A DNA stretch of 64,000 nt from Pseudarthrobacter enclensis (GCF_001457025.1 NZ_KQ758608.1:40841-104840); one strand, 5' to 3'; numbered from the stretch's first letter, positions 11,058-19,963 are shown. Made by a program: numbers and translations. The notes: a model not told the origin generated them from the letters alone.

Positions 11058-11900
11058 ATGAAGTTACGCCAAAACCAGTTCATTCCAGTTGTGCCAGTGG
11101 TTGCGGCCATGGAAGCCGGACTGCTGAATGAGATCGACCTCGACATTACGGTCACCAAGGGCAGCGCAGACCAATTGCAAGCACTGCTTGCAAAGGAGAC
11201 AGACCTGGCCGTCACGGCCATCGACAACCTCTTCGAATGGACGCGATCCGGCGCGGACTTACGACTTATCGCGCAAGTCGAAAGGACCGCCCCCCTCGGG
11301 ATCTATGCCCATGCGGAATTCGCATCCCTTAAGGACCTCACGGGCAGGACGTTTTCCGTCGACGCAATCGCTAATGGGTTCTCACTGGTAGCCCGACACC
11401 TGCTGACCTCTGCCGGCGTCAGGGTTGAATATGTGGAACAAGGCGGTGCGCGCGAACGACTCCAAGCGCTCCTGTCCGGAGAAGCGGATGCCACTATCCT
11501 CGCTCCCCCGTTCGACACCATGGCAGAAAACGCAGGCAAACGGCTGCTGGCCACGGTCACAGACCTCATGCCCACGTTCCCAGGTCAGGGACTGGTCGTT
11601 CGAGCGGACCGCGTTCAGTCCGAGCCCCTGACCCGATACCTGCGCGCATTGCATGAGGCAGTCGCCCTAACAGAGTCAATGGCCGACCAAGCCGGCATAG
11701 ACATGCTCAAACGGCATGGAGTCGAGAGGGGAGCAAACGCAATGTGGGCAACCCGGCCACGCACCCTTCGTGTGGACCCGGAAGGCCTGCGAGCCATCAC
11801 CAACATCCGAGAATCACTTGGGATGCTTCCTCCCGACGTCAACCTGTCGGCCCTCCACGATCCCGCTCCCTTGAACATTGCCACTGGCATCGAACGATAA
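11058..11900 (+). CDS. SsuA/THI5-like periplasmic-binding-fold protein without signal peptide
   Basis: A 280-aa protein of the NMT1/THI5/SsuA (COG0715) fold. It starts MKLRQNQFIPVVPVVAAM, the usual first beta strand and helix of the mature domain, with no signal peptide or lipobox. A good ribosome site (AAAGGAACTCACA) fixes the start. No permease or ATPase gene of an ABC importer is near. Known cytosolic enzymes of this fold include the desulfinase DszB, THI5-type synthases and 4,5-dihydroxyphthalate decarboxylase. Here it sits third in an operon with a thiolase and a thioesterase, so an enzymatic role (for example decarboxylation or C-S/C-C cleavage) is possible. It may also be a binding protein for a distant transporter. 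Undecided. Confidence 0.65.
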   Translation: MKLRQNQFIPVVPVVAAMEAGLLNEIDLDITVTKGSADQLQALLAKETDLAVTAIDNLFEWTRSGADLRLIAQVERTAPLGIYAHAEFASLKDLTGRTFSVDAIANGFSLVARHLLTSAGVRVEYVEQGGARERLQALLSGEADATILAPPFDTMAENAGKRLLATVTDLMPTFPGQGLVVRADRVQSEPLTRYLRALHEAVALTESMADQAGIDMLKRHGVERGANAMWATRPRTLRVDPEGLRAITNIRESLGMLPPDVNLSALHDPAPLNIATGIER

Positions 11901-12146
11901 CAGCCGCTCATCCGCCAAGCCCGGTACTCCAGTTCTCGCCGTACCCAACAAACCTTGACCACACCGGCCGCTTGAAAACGTCCTAGAAAAAGTACACAGG
12001 ATTAAGCACCTGAGAGGTCACAGCCTCGGAGGGGACATAAAAGCCTTTGGCACTTGGCGGCACGAAAGGCCCTGCACCTAATGCGCAGGCCCGTTGTCCA
12101 CGGAAGCGCAAACTTGTCCCACTAAAAACGAGATTGGAAAAGCAGA

Positions 12147-12377
12147 ATGATGACGACGAGTGCAATTGTCAGTCCTGGCCGCTACCACCGTTCCGATTGG
12201 TCCAGTCTGGTGGGAGAACCGGTCGAAATCTGGCGGGAAGGTAGGCGCGTTCGTACCGGATTGATTGAGCAGGCCACTTCTGACGACAGTGTCCTCTGGA
12301 TCGCTGCGGAAGGCGCCCTGCCCCGTGAAATGTTTGACAAGTACGCTGGCTGTGAAGTTTGGACACTCCAGAAATAG
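12147..12377 (+). CDS. Small protein of unknown function
   Basis: A 76-aa protein with no family I recognise. It has a hydrophobic-polar pattern compatible with a small beta barrel: WSSLVGEPVEIWREGRRVRTG followed by WIAAEG and a C-terminal CEVWTLQK. TGGAAAAG lies a few bases before the ATG pair. It stands alone between the SsuA-like gene and the dioxygenase, in a low-coding stretch with the operator copy 3 to its right. Confidence 0.5.
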   Translation: MMTTSAIVSPGRYHRSDWSSLVGEPVEIWREGRRVRTGLIEQATSDDSVLWIAAEGALPREMFDKYAGCEVWTLQK

Positions 12378-12499
12378 ACACTCCAGTTTAGTTGGCACTA
12401 ACCGGATAACCTCCGACTCTGGCGAAATGCTGGCATCCGGCTAGCCTTCGGCCAGCCGTTTATCCTCTCTTCTTCGCAAATAAGTAACCGCATTTGGTA

Positions 12500-12522
12500 C
12501 TGTTCGAACCGAACCGTATCGT
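12500..12522 (+). promoter_or_regulatory. Operator copy 3 (before the dioxygenase gene)
   Basis: Reads CTGTTCGAACCG + AACCGTATCGT, followed by GATAAGCTCGCC. It aligns with the copies at 9191, 9254 and 16933, and the TAAGCTCGC tail is shared with copies 1 and 4. It lies in the 310-bp gene-free stretch 12378-12687, which otherwise shows only weak short frames. Confidence 0.6.
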
Positions 12523-12687
12523 GATAAGCTCGCCGCAGGCGACGAACCTAGCCGGTAACTGCACGTAACCCTGCAGCTGTTCTCTATCTCCCGCGACTTG
12601 CAAATGAAGATGAACGGCAGCTTGGCATGCTGGCTTGACCAGTGCCGACGCCAGTTACACCTACCGCCCTCAAAGAAGAAGGTAAGA

Positions 12688-13623
12688 ATGCCCCGGATCG
12701 AGCATCCAATTATCGACACCGCTGAATCCGTCACGTGGAAAGGTCCCCTTGCCGGCACGGACCACACGGTCATTCGTGTCCCTGACCTCGAGGTCGCGAT
12801 TCCGTGGTACCAGAGTCTTCTTGGGCTGGTGGTGTCTGAACGTTTCAAGAGCAAAGCGTTCCTTGCCAGCCCCGTTACCGGCCGCGTAATACTTGGCTTG
12901 TCCGAAGGCGGAACTGGCCTGGACTACGTTAGCTTCCGTGCACGCACGGCCGAGGCTTTTCAGGCGATTGCGACCAAACTTGACAGGATCGGTGCAAAAA
13001 CTTCCTTTGGTGCCGATGGTTCGCGCCCGGGTGCGCTGGAAGCTTTCCGGGTCGCTGTACCGACCGGCCACGCATTTGAGGTTGTGCATCCCGAAACGGA
13101 CAAGCCGTGGGCTCCTGTCGCCGGTGAATACCGGCCCGGGTCCCTTGATGTCAGGACCAGCCATTTGCAGCTGCGAACGACGGACGTCAAAGGAATGACT
13201 GATTTTCTTGGGGTCCTCGGATTCCGCAGTAGTGCGTTCGTGCCGCTGCAGGACTCGGACGGATACCTCATTCAGTTCCTGCGGGTAAACGAGTATCATC
13301 ACCAGGTCGCTATTCTCACTGGCGAAGCCGGCATTCACCACGTTGCTTTGGAACTGGACGAGACCGATTTTTGGAAGCTCCTTGAAAACCTTACGGTTAC
13401 CAAGATCGCCGCAGAGTACGGGCCCCTGAGGCATCACGAGGGAAATATGCTCTCGATTTACATTCGGGATCCATTTGGAAACCGTCTTGAGCTGACCAGT
13501 TCCATGGACATGGTCGGCTTTGATTACGTACCCGTGCCGGCCGGCCATGAGTTCTGGTACCACATGAATATGTGGGGCCCCCAGCCGCCCGAGACCTGGC
13601 AGAAGGAATGGATGGGTTCCTAG
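12688..13623 (+). CDS. Type I extradiol ring-cleavage dioxygenase (VOC superfamily, BphC/catechol 2,3-dioxygenase-like)
   Basis: A 311-aa two-domain vicinal-oxygen-chelate protein. The N-terminal module begins GTDHTVIRVPDLEVAIPWY and the catalytic module begins near residue 156. The Fe(II) triad is present: H159 (TSHLQL), H218 (GIHHVALEL) and E268 (NRLELTSS). The second-sphere residues of BphC also have partners, H204/H205, H249/H250 and Y258. It should open a catechol-type ring next to the diol. The start is the ATG at 12688, after AAGAAGGTAAG; an upstream frame extension is basic and unlike the family. It is preceded by operator copy 3 and followed by a strong terminator, so it is probably monocistronic. 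Confidence 0.85.
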   Translation: MPRIEHPIIDTAESVTWKGPLAGTDHTVIRVPDLEVAIPWYQSLLGLVVSERFKSKAFLASPVTGRVILGLSEGGTGLDYVSFRARTAEAFQAIATKLDRIGAKTSFGADGSRPGALEAFRVAVPTGHAFEVVHPETDKPWAPVAGEYRPGSLDVRTSHLQLRTTDVKGMTDFLGVLGFRSSAFVPLQDSDGYLIQFLRVNEYHHQVAILTGEAGIHHVALELDETDFWKLLENLTVTKIAAEYGPLRHHEGNMLSIYIRDPFGNRLELTSSMDMVGFDYVPVPAGHEFWYHMNMWGPQPPETWQKEWMGS

Positions 13624-13653
13624 CCCGCCCCACGTGTTCAGAAATCTGCAGTG

Positions 13654-13687
13654 CCGTGGCGGCGGGGAGAAATCCCCGCCGCCACGG
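13654..13687 (+). terminator. Strong hairpin after the dioxygenase
   Basis: Perfect 15-bp stem (13654-13668 with 13673-13687) closed by a GAAA tetraloop, 30 nt after the dioxygenase stop, followed by TCTTGCTGG. It isolates the dioxygenase from the thiolase operon that starts 180 bp further on. Confidence 0.75.
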
Positions 13688-13867
13688 TCTTGCTGGGGCA
13701 GGCCTTGTCACGGGTACCTATACATCGGGGAGCAGGCGCCCTAAGGGCTGCAGCAACGTGCAACATCCGAATATGCGTATCGCCGAGCTCCGGGCCCTGG
13801 CTTGATCCCTTGCTGCGAGAAAACCGCGGCCAAATACAGTTACCTACTTATCAGAACGGAAAGATCT

Positions 13868-15091
13868 TTGACTGAAGCATTCCTGGTAGGTGGGGCGCGG
13901 ACCCCGGTTGGACGCTACGGCGGCGCCCTAAGTTCCGTACGTCCCGACGACCTTGCCGCGATAGTGATCCAGGCTGCTGTCGAAAGGGCCGGCATAACGG
14001 CGGACCTCGTTGATGAGGTGGTGTTCGGAAACGCCAACGGCGCCGGCGAAGAGAATCGGAACGTTGCGCGGATGGGCTGGCTCCTTGCCGGGTACCCCGA
14101 CACCGTGCCAGGTATATCGGTCAACCGGTTGTGCGCTTCGGGCATGAGCGCCATCACGATGGCATCCAACATGATCAAAGCCGGTGCAGCTGACCTTGTA
14201 ATCGCGGGTGGAGTGGAGTCAATGTCCCGCGCCCCTTGGGTCATCGAAAAGCCGGACAAGGCGTTTGCCAAGCCGGGGACGATGGTGGACACCTCAATTG
14301 GCTGGCGCTTCCCGAACCCATCGTTCCTCTCCGGTGAATACTCGCGGGGCGGTAAAACGACCTTCTCGATGCCGGAGACCGCGGAAGAAGTGGCACGGGT
14401 CTTCGGTACGTCCCGGGAAGATTGCGACACCTTTGCTGTTCGTTCCCACGAACGGGCACTCGCGGCAATCGCTGACGGTCGCTTCCGTGATGAGATCGTT
14501 CCGGTGACCATCCGTGGACGCAAAGGTGCGGAGATGACGGTTGACACCGACGAGGGACCCCGCGCGGGTACTACTCTAGATGTCCTTTCAGCCCTTCGCC
14601 CCGTAGTTGGAGGCGGTTCCGTGGTCACCGCAGGCAACTCGTCGACGCTCAATGACGGCGCTTCTGCAATCCTGGTGGCCTCCGCTGAAGCTGTAAACCG
14701 CTACGGTTTAGTCCCCCGCGCCCGGATCCTCCAAGGTGCGTCAGTGGGCGTGGCCCCGGAAATCATGGGCATCGGGCCGGTTCCGGCATCCCGGAAGGTT
14801 CTTGAGCGAGCCGGAGTACTCGTGGACGATCTCGCTGCCGTAGAACTCAACGAGGCGTTCGCTTCACAATCATTGGCGTCCATGCGTGAACTCCGGCTGG
14901 ACCCTGAGAAGGTGAACAACGATGGCGGTGCAATTGCTTTGGGGCATCCGCTGGGTTCTTCAGGAGCACGGATCGTTATCACCTTGCTCGGACGACTGGA
15001 ACGCGAAGCGGCCAACGGACGAAAACTCGGCTTGGCCACCATGTGTGTCGGAGTCGGCCAAGGCTCGGCTCTGGTCATCGAAGGCCTCTGA
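13868..15091 (+). CDS. Acetyl-CoA acyltransferase (thiolase, second copy)
   Basis: A 407-aa thiolase starting at a TTG with CGGAAAG nearby, which brings the N-terminus to TEAFLVGGARTPVGRYGG as in the family; the open frame extends 22 codons further upstream without resemblance. Catalytic residues are C89 (NRLCASGMSA), the NEAFASQ block, H360 (GHPLGSSGAR) and C393 (MCVGVGQG). It resembles PaaJ/PcaF/FadA-type enzymes and is the first gene of a tight operon with enoyl-CoA hydratase (TGATG overlap) and 3-hydroxyacyl-CoA dehydrogenase. Together the three carry out the last turns of a beta-oxidation-like route. No copy of the shared operator was found directly upstream. Confidence 0.92.
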   Translation: MTEAFLVGGARTPVGRYGGALSSVRPDDLAAIVIQAAVERAGITADLVDEVVFGNANGAGEENRNVARMGWLLAGYPDTVPGISVNRLCASGMSAITMASNMIKAGAADLVIAGGVESMSRAPWVIEKPDKAFAKPGTMVDTSIGWRFPNPSFLSGEYSRGGKTTFSMPETAEEVARVFGTSREDCDTFAVRSHERALAAIADGRFRDEIVPVTIRGRKGAEMTVDTDEGPRAGTTLDVLSALRPVVGGGSVVTAGNSSTLNDGASAILVASAEAVNRYGLVPRARILQGASVGVAPEIMGIGPVPASRKVLERAGVLVDDLAAVELNEAFASQSLASMRELRLDPEKVNNDGGAIALGHPLGSSGARIVITLLGRLEREAANGRKLGLATMCVGVGQGSALVIEGL

Positions 15092-15951
15092 TGGCAAAGC
15101 AGATCCACCCCCGGGACTTGTCGCCTGACAGCAAGGAGTACCTCCTGGGGCTCGCAGGGTTCTCGACCCTGTTAGTGGAGGAGACCGGGGACCGGCTCCT
15201 GGTACGACTGCATCGGCCGGACGTTCGCAATGCAATTGACCAGTCCATGGTTGACGAACTCCACATGGTTTGCTCGCACTTGGAGCAAACTCCCAAAATC
15301 CTAATCCTCGCAGGGACCCCCTCCGAGGCCAAGGCGGACAGACAAGCGGCTGGCGTCAAAGGCATTTTCGCTTCCGGAGCGGATATCCGGCAGTTGCGCG
15401 AGCGGCGACGGGACGAAGCGCTGGCGGGAATCAACTCCGGCATATTTCAGCGGATCGCGAAACTTCCCATGCCAGTAATTGCCGCGCTGGACGGATATGC
15501 GTTGGGCGGCGGCGCCGAACTGGCCTATGCAGCTGATTTCCGCATCGGCACACCGGAGCTCCGGATGGGAAACCCTGAGACGAACCTGGGAATTCTGGCG
15601 GCCGCGGGCGCAACGTGGCGCCTGCGGGAACTCGTTGGGGAACCCTTGGCCAAAGAAATCCTCCTCACAGGCAAAGTCCTGACCGGAAACGACTGCCTGC
15701 AGGCGGGCCTGATCACCGAGCTCGTAAGCAGCGCAGACCTGCTGCCGGCCGCTCACGCACTGGCAGACCGGATAGCCAGCCAAGACCCGCTCGCCGTGAG
15801 GATATCCAAAGCTGTATTCCATACGCCCCGCGAAGCACACCCCGTCATTGACACCCTCGCCCAAGGCATACTTTTCGAATCCCCGGCGAAGTTTGACCGC
15901 ATGCAAACCTTCCTCCAGCGGTCCAAAGCGCGATCAGAAGAAAGAAACTGA
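15091..15951 (+). CDS. Enoyl-CoA hydratase/isomerase
   Basis: A 286-aa crotonase-fold protein. The oxyanion-hole strands FASGADIRQL and YALGGGAELAYAADF are intact, and the two glutamates of hydratases have partners, E143 (GGGAEL) and E163 (NPETNLGI), so water addition to a 2-enoyl-CoA is plausible. The ATG overlaps the thiolase stop (TGATG), implying translational coupling. The first ~25 residues (MAKQIHPRDLSPDSKEYL) are longer than usual. It supplies the substrate of the next gene in the operon. Confidence 0.88.
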   Translation: MAKQIHPRDLSPDSKEYLLGLAGFSTLLVEETGDRLLVRLHRPDVRNAIDQSMVDELHMVCSHLEQTPKILILAGTPSEAKADRQAAGVKGIFASGADIRQLRERRRDEALAGINSGIFQRIAKLPMPVIAALDGYALGGGAELAYAADFRIGTPELRMGNPETNLGILAAAGATWRLRELVGEPLAKEILLTGKVLTGNDCLQAGLITELVSSADLLPAAHALADRIASQDPLAVRISKAVFHTPREAHPVIDTLAQGILFESPAKFDRMQTFLQRSKARSEERN

Positions 15952-15953
15952 CA

Positions 15954-16817
15954 ATGAGCAACCACACAGCGGTATCCCTTCCTACCCGTGTCGGCGTTCT
16001 CGGCGGCGGCAGAATGGGCTCAGGAATCGCCCACGCATTCCTACTTCGCGGCGCTCATGTCCTCGTAGTAGAAAATGCCAACGACGCAGCGCACGCCGCG
16101 CGGGAGCGGATTGAGGCAGCAATTACAAAATCGATCGAGAAGGGTGAGACCGGGACGGCAGATGAAATCAACTCCCGGCTTACCGTGGTAGACGACTATT
16201 CAGCCCTCGCTGACCGTCAGCTCGTCATCGAAGCGGTCCCCGAGAACTGGAATCTTAAAGTGGCGAGCCTCCTCAAAGTTGAAGAACATTTGGGCGCCAC
16301 CGGCTATCTCGCCTCCAACACATCCTCACTCTCTGTGGACGGGCTCGCTCGCCAACTGCAGCGCCCGCAGAACTTCCTGGGCCTGCACTTCTTCAACCCT
16401 GTCCCGGCCTCCACGCTCATCGAGGTTGTCATCGGCAAGGAAACAAAACCAGAACTCGCCGAAAGCGCCCGCCAGTGGGTCGATGCACTAGGCAAGACTG
16501 CTGTAGTCGTAATGGATACGCCCGGATTCGCCAGCTCCCGCCTAGGAGTCGCCATAGCCTTGGAAGCCATGCGGATGGTCGAAGAAGGCGTTGCCTCCCC
16601 AGAGGACATCGACAACGCCATGGTGCTGGGCTACAAACATCCCACCGGACCCCTGAAAACGACCGACATCGTCGGTTTGGACGTCCGGCTGGGCATCGCC
16701 GAATACCTCCACTCGACGCTCGGTGAACGTTTCGCCCCGCCGCAAATCCTCCGAGACCTCGTGAGCCAGGGCAACCTCGGCCGCAAGACCGGAAAAGGCT
16801 TCTTCGACTGGAACTGA
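15954..16817 (+). CDS. 3-hydroxyacyl-CoA (3-hydroxybutyryl-CoA type) dehydrogenase
   Basis: A 287-aa NAD-dependent dehydrogenase that oxidises 3-hydroxyacyl-CoA to 3-oxoacyl-CoA for the thiolase. The Rossmann motif VGVLGGGRMGSGIAH sits at residues 13-27 with an acidic E40 ending the second strand (NAD rather than NADP). The catalytic histidine lies in GLHFFNPVP. The family Asn after PGF is replaced: TPGFASSRL instead of PGFVVNRL, a variant I believe is common in actinobacterial PaaH-like proteins. It begins 2 bp after the hydratase stop and ends the operon. Confidence 0.88.
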   Translation: MSNHTAVSLPTRVGVLGGGRMGSGIAHAFLLRGAHVLVVENANDAAHAARERIEAAITKSIEKGETGTADEINSRLTVVDDYSALADRQLVIEAVPENWNLKVASLLKVEEHLGATGYLASNTSSLSVDGLARQLQRPQNFLGLHFFNPVPASTLIEVVIGKETKPELAESARQWVDALGKTAVVVMDTPGFASSRLGVAIALEAMRMVEEGVASPEDIDNAMVLGYKHPTGPLKTTDIVGLDVRLGIAEYLHSTLGERFAPPQILRDLVSQGNLGRKTGKGFFDWN

Positions 16818-16932
16818 GTTCCGCGAAACTCTCCGCGGACTCCCCGCACATCCGTGTTGTACTCTCATGCCTCCGCAAGCCCTCCACTACGCAAAGGCAG
16901 AAGCACGGGGGCGATAAGAACCATCATGAGTA

Positions 16933-16955
16933 CTATACGGACCGTTTCGTATCAT
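16933..16955 (+). promoter_or_regulatory. Operator copy 4 (before the MFS-TesB operon)
   Basis: Reads CTATACGGACCG + TTTCGTATCAT, then GGTAAGCTCGC. ATACG and CGTAT half-sites flank the core. It lies in the 324-bp gene-free stretch 16818-17141, about 190 bp before the MFS start. See the copies at 9191, 9254 and 12500. Confidence 0.6.
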
Positions 16956-17141
16956 GGTAAGCTCGCGCCACCGTAACGGATCGACCAAAAGAACTTCTTC
17001 GGTGCCAAGGTCCCGCTCCTGAATATCTGAGCACTCAACTACAAACTGCCCAAAGGCAAAGGACTTCAACGAAGAGGACTCCGCTGCCCAAAGTAGAGAA
17101 TCGGGACAGAGACGTCCCCAGGACAAGAACGAGGCAAATGA

Positions 17142-18560
17142 ATGACTCAGCCCGGCTCAAATCACCTAGATGAAACGTCGACCGCAACATCGGCCACTGG
17201 CAAACTTACCGGCCGTCACTGGCTAATCTTCTCGGTCATTACCTTTGTCCTTCTCACCGACGGCATGGATGTGACTATCGTCAGCCATGTCTTTCCCTCA
17301 CTTGTCAAAGAATGGGGAGTCTCCGTCGGCGGAGGGATTGCAGTTGTTGTCACAGGAGGGGCTCTCGCGATGGGCCTTGGTGCGCTCATCGCAGGCCGAT
17401 TGGCCGATCTGCTCGGACGAAAGAGCGTGCTTGTAGCAGCTGGAGTCCTTTGCTCCGCAGGCACCGCTATTGGTGCCAGTTCTCCAGATTTTGCCGCGTT
17501 CATAGCCTGGCGTCTGATTGCCTGCGTGGGCATCGGAGCAGTCATGCCGACCGGCGTGACCCTACTTGCCGATCTAGTGCCGTCTAAGCAGCGAGGCGCT
17601 CTGGTTGCGGCTGCCTACGCCGGTATTGGACTGGGAACGACGGCGGGCGCCGTCCTGGCCGGGATGATCCTTCCCGCAGGCGGATGGCGTCTACTGCTGA
17701 CGGTTGCAGGAGCGCTTCCACTGGCTGCGACGCTCTTACTAGCCTTGACCGTCCCCGAGTCACCCCGTTTCTCGCGCGGCCAAAACACGCATGCTGAGAG
17801 CGGAAAGGGTTCAGCGGGGACGGACGATTATCACGTCATGGGCCGCAGCGTGCGATCTAGTGCCGTGGTAACCCGGCAGAGCTTGCTAAGTGGGATTTTG
17901 GCCCGGCAGTTTGCCTCCACGACGGTACTGCTGTGGTTGTTCGCTTTCCTCTCACTTGGCACGCAACTCCTCATCATTCAATACCTGCCCATCCTGCTGC
18001 AGCAACCTGTCCCAGGGTTGACCTCCGTGGAGAGCAGCACCATTGTTGCGGTTTACGGTTTCGCTAGCGTCCTGGGAATAGTCTGTCTTTCCGCGATACT
18101 TACAAGGAAGTCCCGCTTCGTCGCCATAGGGATTGTTCTTGCACTGTCGGCCGCGACAGCATTGGCAATCGGCTTCCTGTCGAATGCCTCATTCGGGGTA
18201 CTCTTATCGGTGCTGTCAATAGCTGGGCTCATTATTCCCACCGCGCTCGGGCCGACCCGGAACGTTCTTGCAGCCGCCGCATATCCAGCCGCAATGCGTG
18301 GTGCCGGGGTAGGCAGTACCGAATTCAGCGCTCGGACTGGATCTGCTGTCGGTGGCGCAGTCGGAGGATTCCTGATTGGGGCCGGCCTTGGTCTGGGCGG
18401 CGTCTTCTTAGCGCTTCTTGTACCTATAGCAGGACTCATGGGCACCCTCATTGCGTTGCGCCTAAAGGCACATAGTTCAGTTGACGCTAAAGATTCAGTC
18501 AACGACGCACCCTCGAGCCGAAGCGCGCAACCCGGAACCCCGAGCGGGAGCAAGCCATGA
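17142..18560 (+). CDS. MFS transporter, aromatic acid:H+ symporter (AAHS)-like
   Basis: A 472-aa protein with about 12 hydrophobic segments. The first loop motif is GRLADLLGRKS near 89-99, and DGMD is seen in the first membrane segment (LLTDGMDVTIVSHVF), a hallmark of the AAHS subfamily that imports benzoate, protocatechuate or vanillate-type acids. It is longer at the C-terminus, with a polar tail rich in Ser and Ala. GAGG lies 10 bases before the ATG. It carries operator copy 4 upstream and is translationally coupled (ATGA) to the TesB gene. Inference: uptake of the aromatic substrate of the island. Confidence 0.85.
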   Translation: MTQPGSNHLDETSTATSATGKLTGRHWLIFSVITFVLLTDGMDVTIVSHVFPSLVKEWGVSVGGGIAVVVTGGALAMGLGALIAGRLADLLGRKSVLVAAGVLCSAGTAIGASSPDFAAFIAWRLIACVGIGAVMPTGVTLLADLVPSKQRGALVAAAYAGIGLGTTAGAVLAGMILPAGGWRLLLTVAGALPLAATLLLALTVPESPRFSRGQNTHAESGKGSAGTDDYHVMGRSVRSSAVVTRQSLLSGILARQFASTTVLLWLFAFLSLGTQLLIIQYLPILLQQPVPGLTSVESSTIVAVYGFASVLGIVCLSAILTRKSRFVAIGIVLALSAATALAIGFLSNASFGVLLSVLSIAGLIIPTALGPTRNVLAAAAYPAAMRGAGVGSTEFSARTGSAVGGAVGGFLIGAGLGLGGVFLALLVPIAGLMGTLIALRLKAHSSVDAKDSVNDAPSSRSAQPGTPSGSKP

Positions 18561-19474
18561 CAGAATCAGGCACCGAGTTGCGGGCCCTTAGAGGGAACTC
18601 GACTTTGTCGCTCATCGCATTGCTTGACTTGGACGAACTGAAGGGAGCGCGAACCGATGAGGACATCTTTGTAGGCCAGTCCCAGCAGCAGCCCCACAAC
18701 CGAGTCTTCGGGGGCCAGGTCCTGGCCCAATCGCTCATTGCCTCCAAAAGAACAGTGGATCCTGTTCGGGTTGTCCATTCCATGCATGGCTACTTTCTTC
18801 GCCCCGGAAACGCAAACAAACCGATCACCTTCGGTGTCCAGCGTCTGCGCGACGGCCGATCCTTTTCCGCCAGACGCGTCCACGCCTATCAGGACGGCGT
18901 GCCCATCCTGTCCATGATTGCGTCCTTCCAAAGCGAAGACGCAGGTATCGAGCACGAGTCCGAAATGCCCCCCGGGATACCGGACCCCGAGTCGCTGCCC
19001 AGCACCGCTGATCTCCTGGCGGACCCTAACAACCCGATAGCTCCACACTGGGCTTATGAGCGCCCCTTCGACATAAGACACATCAATCCGCCCCTGTATG
19101 TCTCGGCGCCGGCTAAGCGGGAAGCGCGTAACGCAGTATGGATGAAGACGTATGGACCCATGCCGGACGATCCCAATCTGCACCGCGCCGCTTTGGCCTA
19201 TGGCAGCGACTACACCCTGCTCGAGTCCGTCCTTCGCCGGCACGGAATGAGCTGGGTGACGCCAGGGTTGAACGCTGCCAGCCTCGACCACGCCATGTAT
19301 TGGCACCGGCCTGCCAGAGTGGATGAGTGGCTCCTCTACGTCCAAGAATCGCCCAACGCCCGCGGAGCCCGCGGGCTAGGGACAGGCAAGATCTTTAACC
19401 GCGCTGGCCAGCACGTAGCCACTGTGGCACAGGAAGGCATGGTCCGGATCCCTTCAGGACCAAACACCCCTTAG
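18557..19474 (+). CDS. tesB: Acyl-CoA thioesterase II
   Basis: A 305-aa double-hotdog thioesterase. Typical blocks are NRVFGGQVLAQ near 51, the LDHAMYWHRP segment carrying the catalytic Asp, and the C-terminal NRAGQHVATVAQEGMVR with the catalytic Gln. It hydrolyses medium- to long-chain acyl-CoAs in the cytosol. Its ATG overlaps the transporter stop, so the two are co-expressed. It may relieve CoA trapping when the substrate is taken up faster than it is degraded. Confidence 0.88.
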   Translation: MTESGTELRALRGNSTLSLIALLDLDELKGARTDEDIFVGQSQQQPHNRVFGGQVLAQSLIASKRTVDPVRVVHSMHGYFLRPGNANKPITFGVQRLRDGRSFSARRVHAYQDGVPILSMIASFQSEDAGIEHESEMPPGIPDPESLPSTADLLADPNNPIAPHWAYERPFDIRHINPPLYVSAPAKREARNAVWMKTYGPMPDDPNLHRAALAYGSDYTLLESVLRRHGMSWVTPGLNAASLDHAMYWHRPARVDEWLLYVQESPNARGARGLGTGKIFNRAGQHVATVAQEGMVRIPSGPNTP

Positions 19475-19612
19475 CGCGCTCTCCAACGCCGCCGAAAGAC
19501 CTCGAATCCCTCACAAGGGGAGCAATGGGAACACGTCCTCCAACGGCGGGTTGCACCAGCGCTCTGTGGCGCGCGCGCTCAACCAATCGACTCTCAGCAA
19601 TAAGGAGGGAAC

Positions 19613-19924
19613 GTGTCCCAGACTCTGTTACCGATGGTGGACGGAGGCCATCTTCAGTCCGAGGCACCTCCGCTATCCCTGGAAGTCCACGCGATGGAGA
19701 ACCCACAGCGCACGGACGAAAAAATAAATACAGCAATCCAAAGACTGATACCCGCTGCCTTGGAACGCAACCAGGGAATCCTCGTAATACAACGCGATTT
19801 CGGCAAGTTCACGATCCGGATCGATCCCGAAGTCCCATGTGGCACAACTCAGGAGTCCTGGAACAGACTCCAAGAAGTTACTAACACGTCCCTTGGCAGC
19901 GAATTTGAATTCACGTCTGGCTGA
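19613..19924 (+). CDS. Hypothetical protein
   Basis: A 103-aa protein of unknown family starting at a GTG behind a very good ribosome site (AAGGAGGGAAC). Nothing in it resembles a membrane segment. The middle reads ERNQGILVIQRDFGKFTIRI, a beta-rich pattern, with an acidic C-terminus. It follows the thioesterase gene by 139 bp and is the last intact frame before a broken permease gene. Confidence 0.55.
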   Translation: MSQTLLPMVDGGHLQSEAPPLSLEVHAMENPQRTDEKINTAIQRLIPAALERNQGILVIQRDFGKFTIRIDPEVPCGTTQESWNRLQEVTNTSLGSEFEFTSG

Positions 19925-19963
19925 GCTGCACCCAAATCTGACCTCGTGCCCCTCTCGGCCGAC

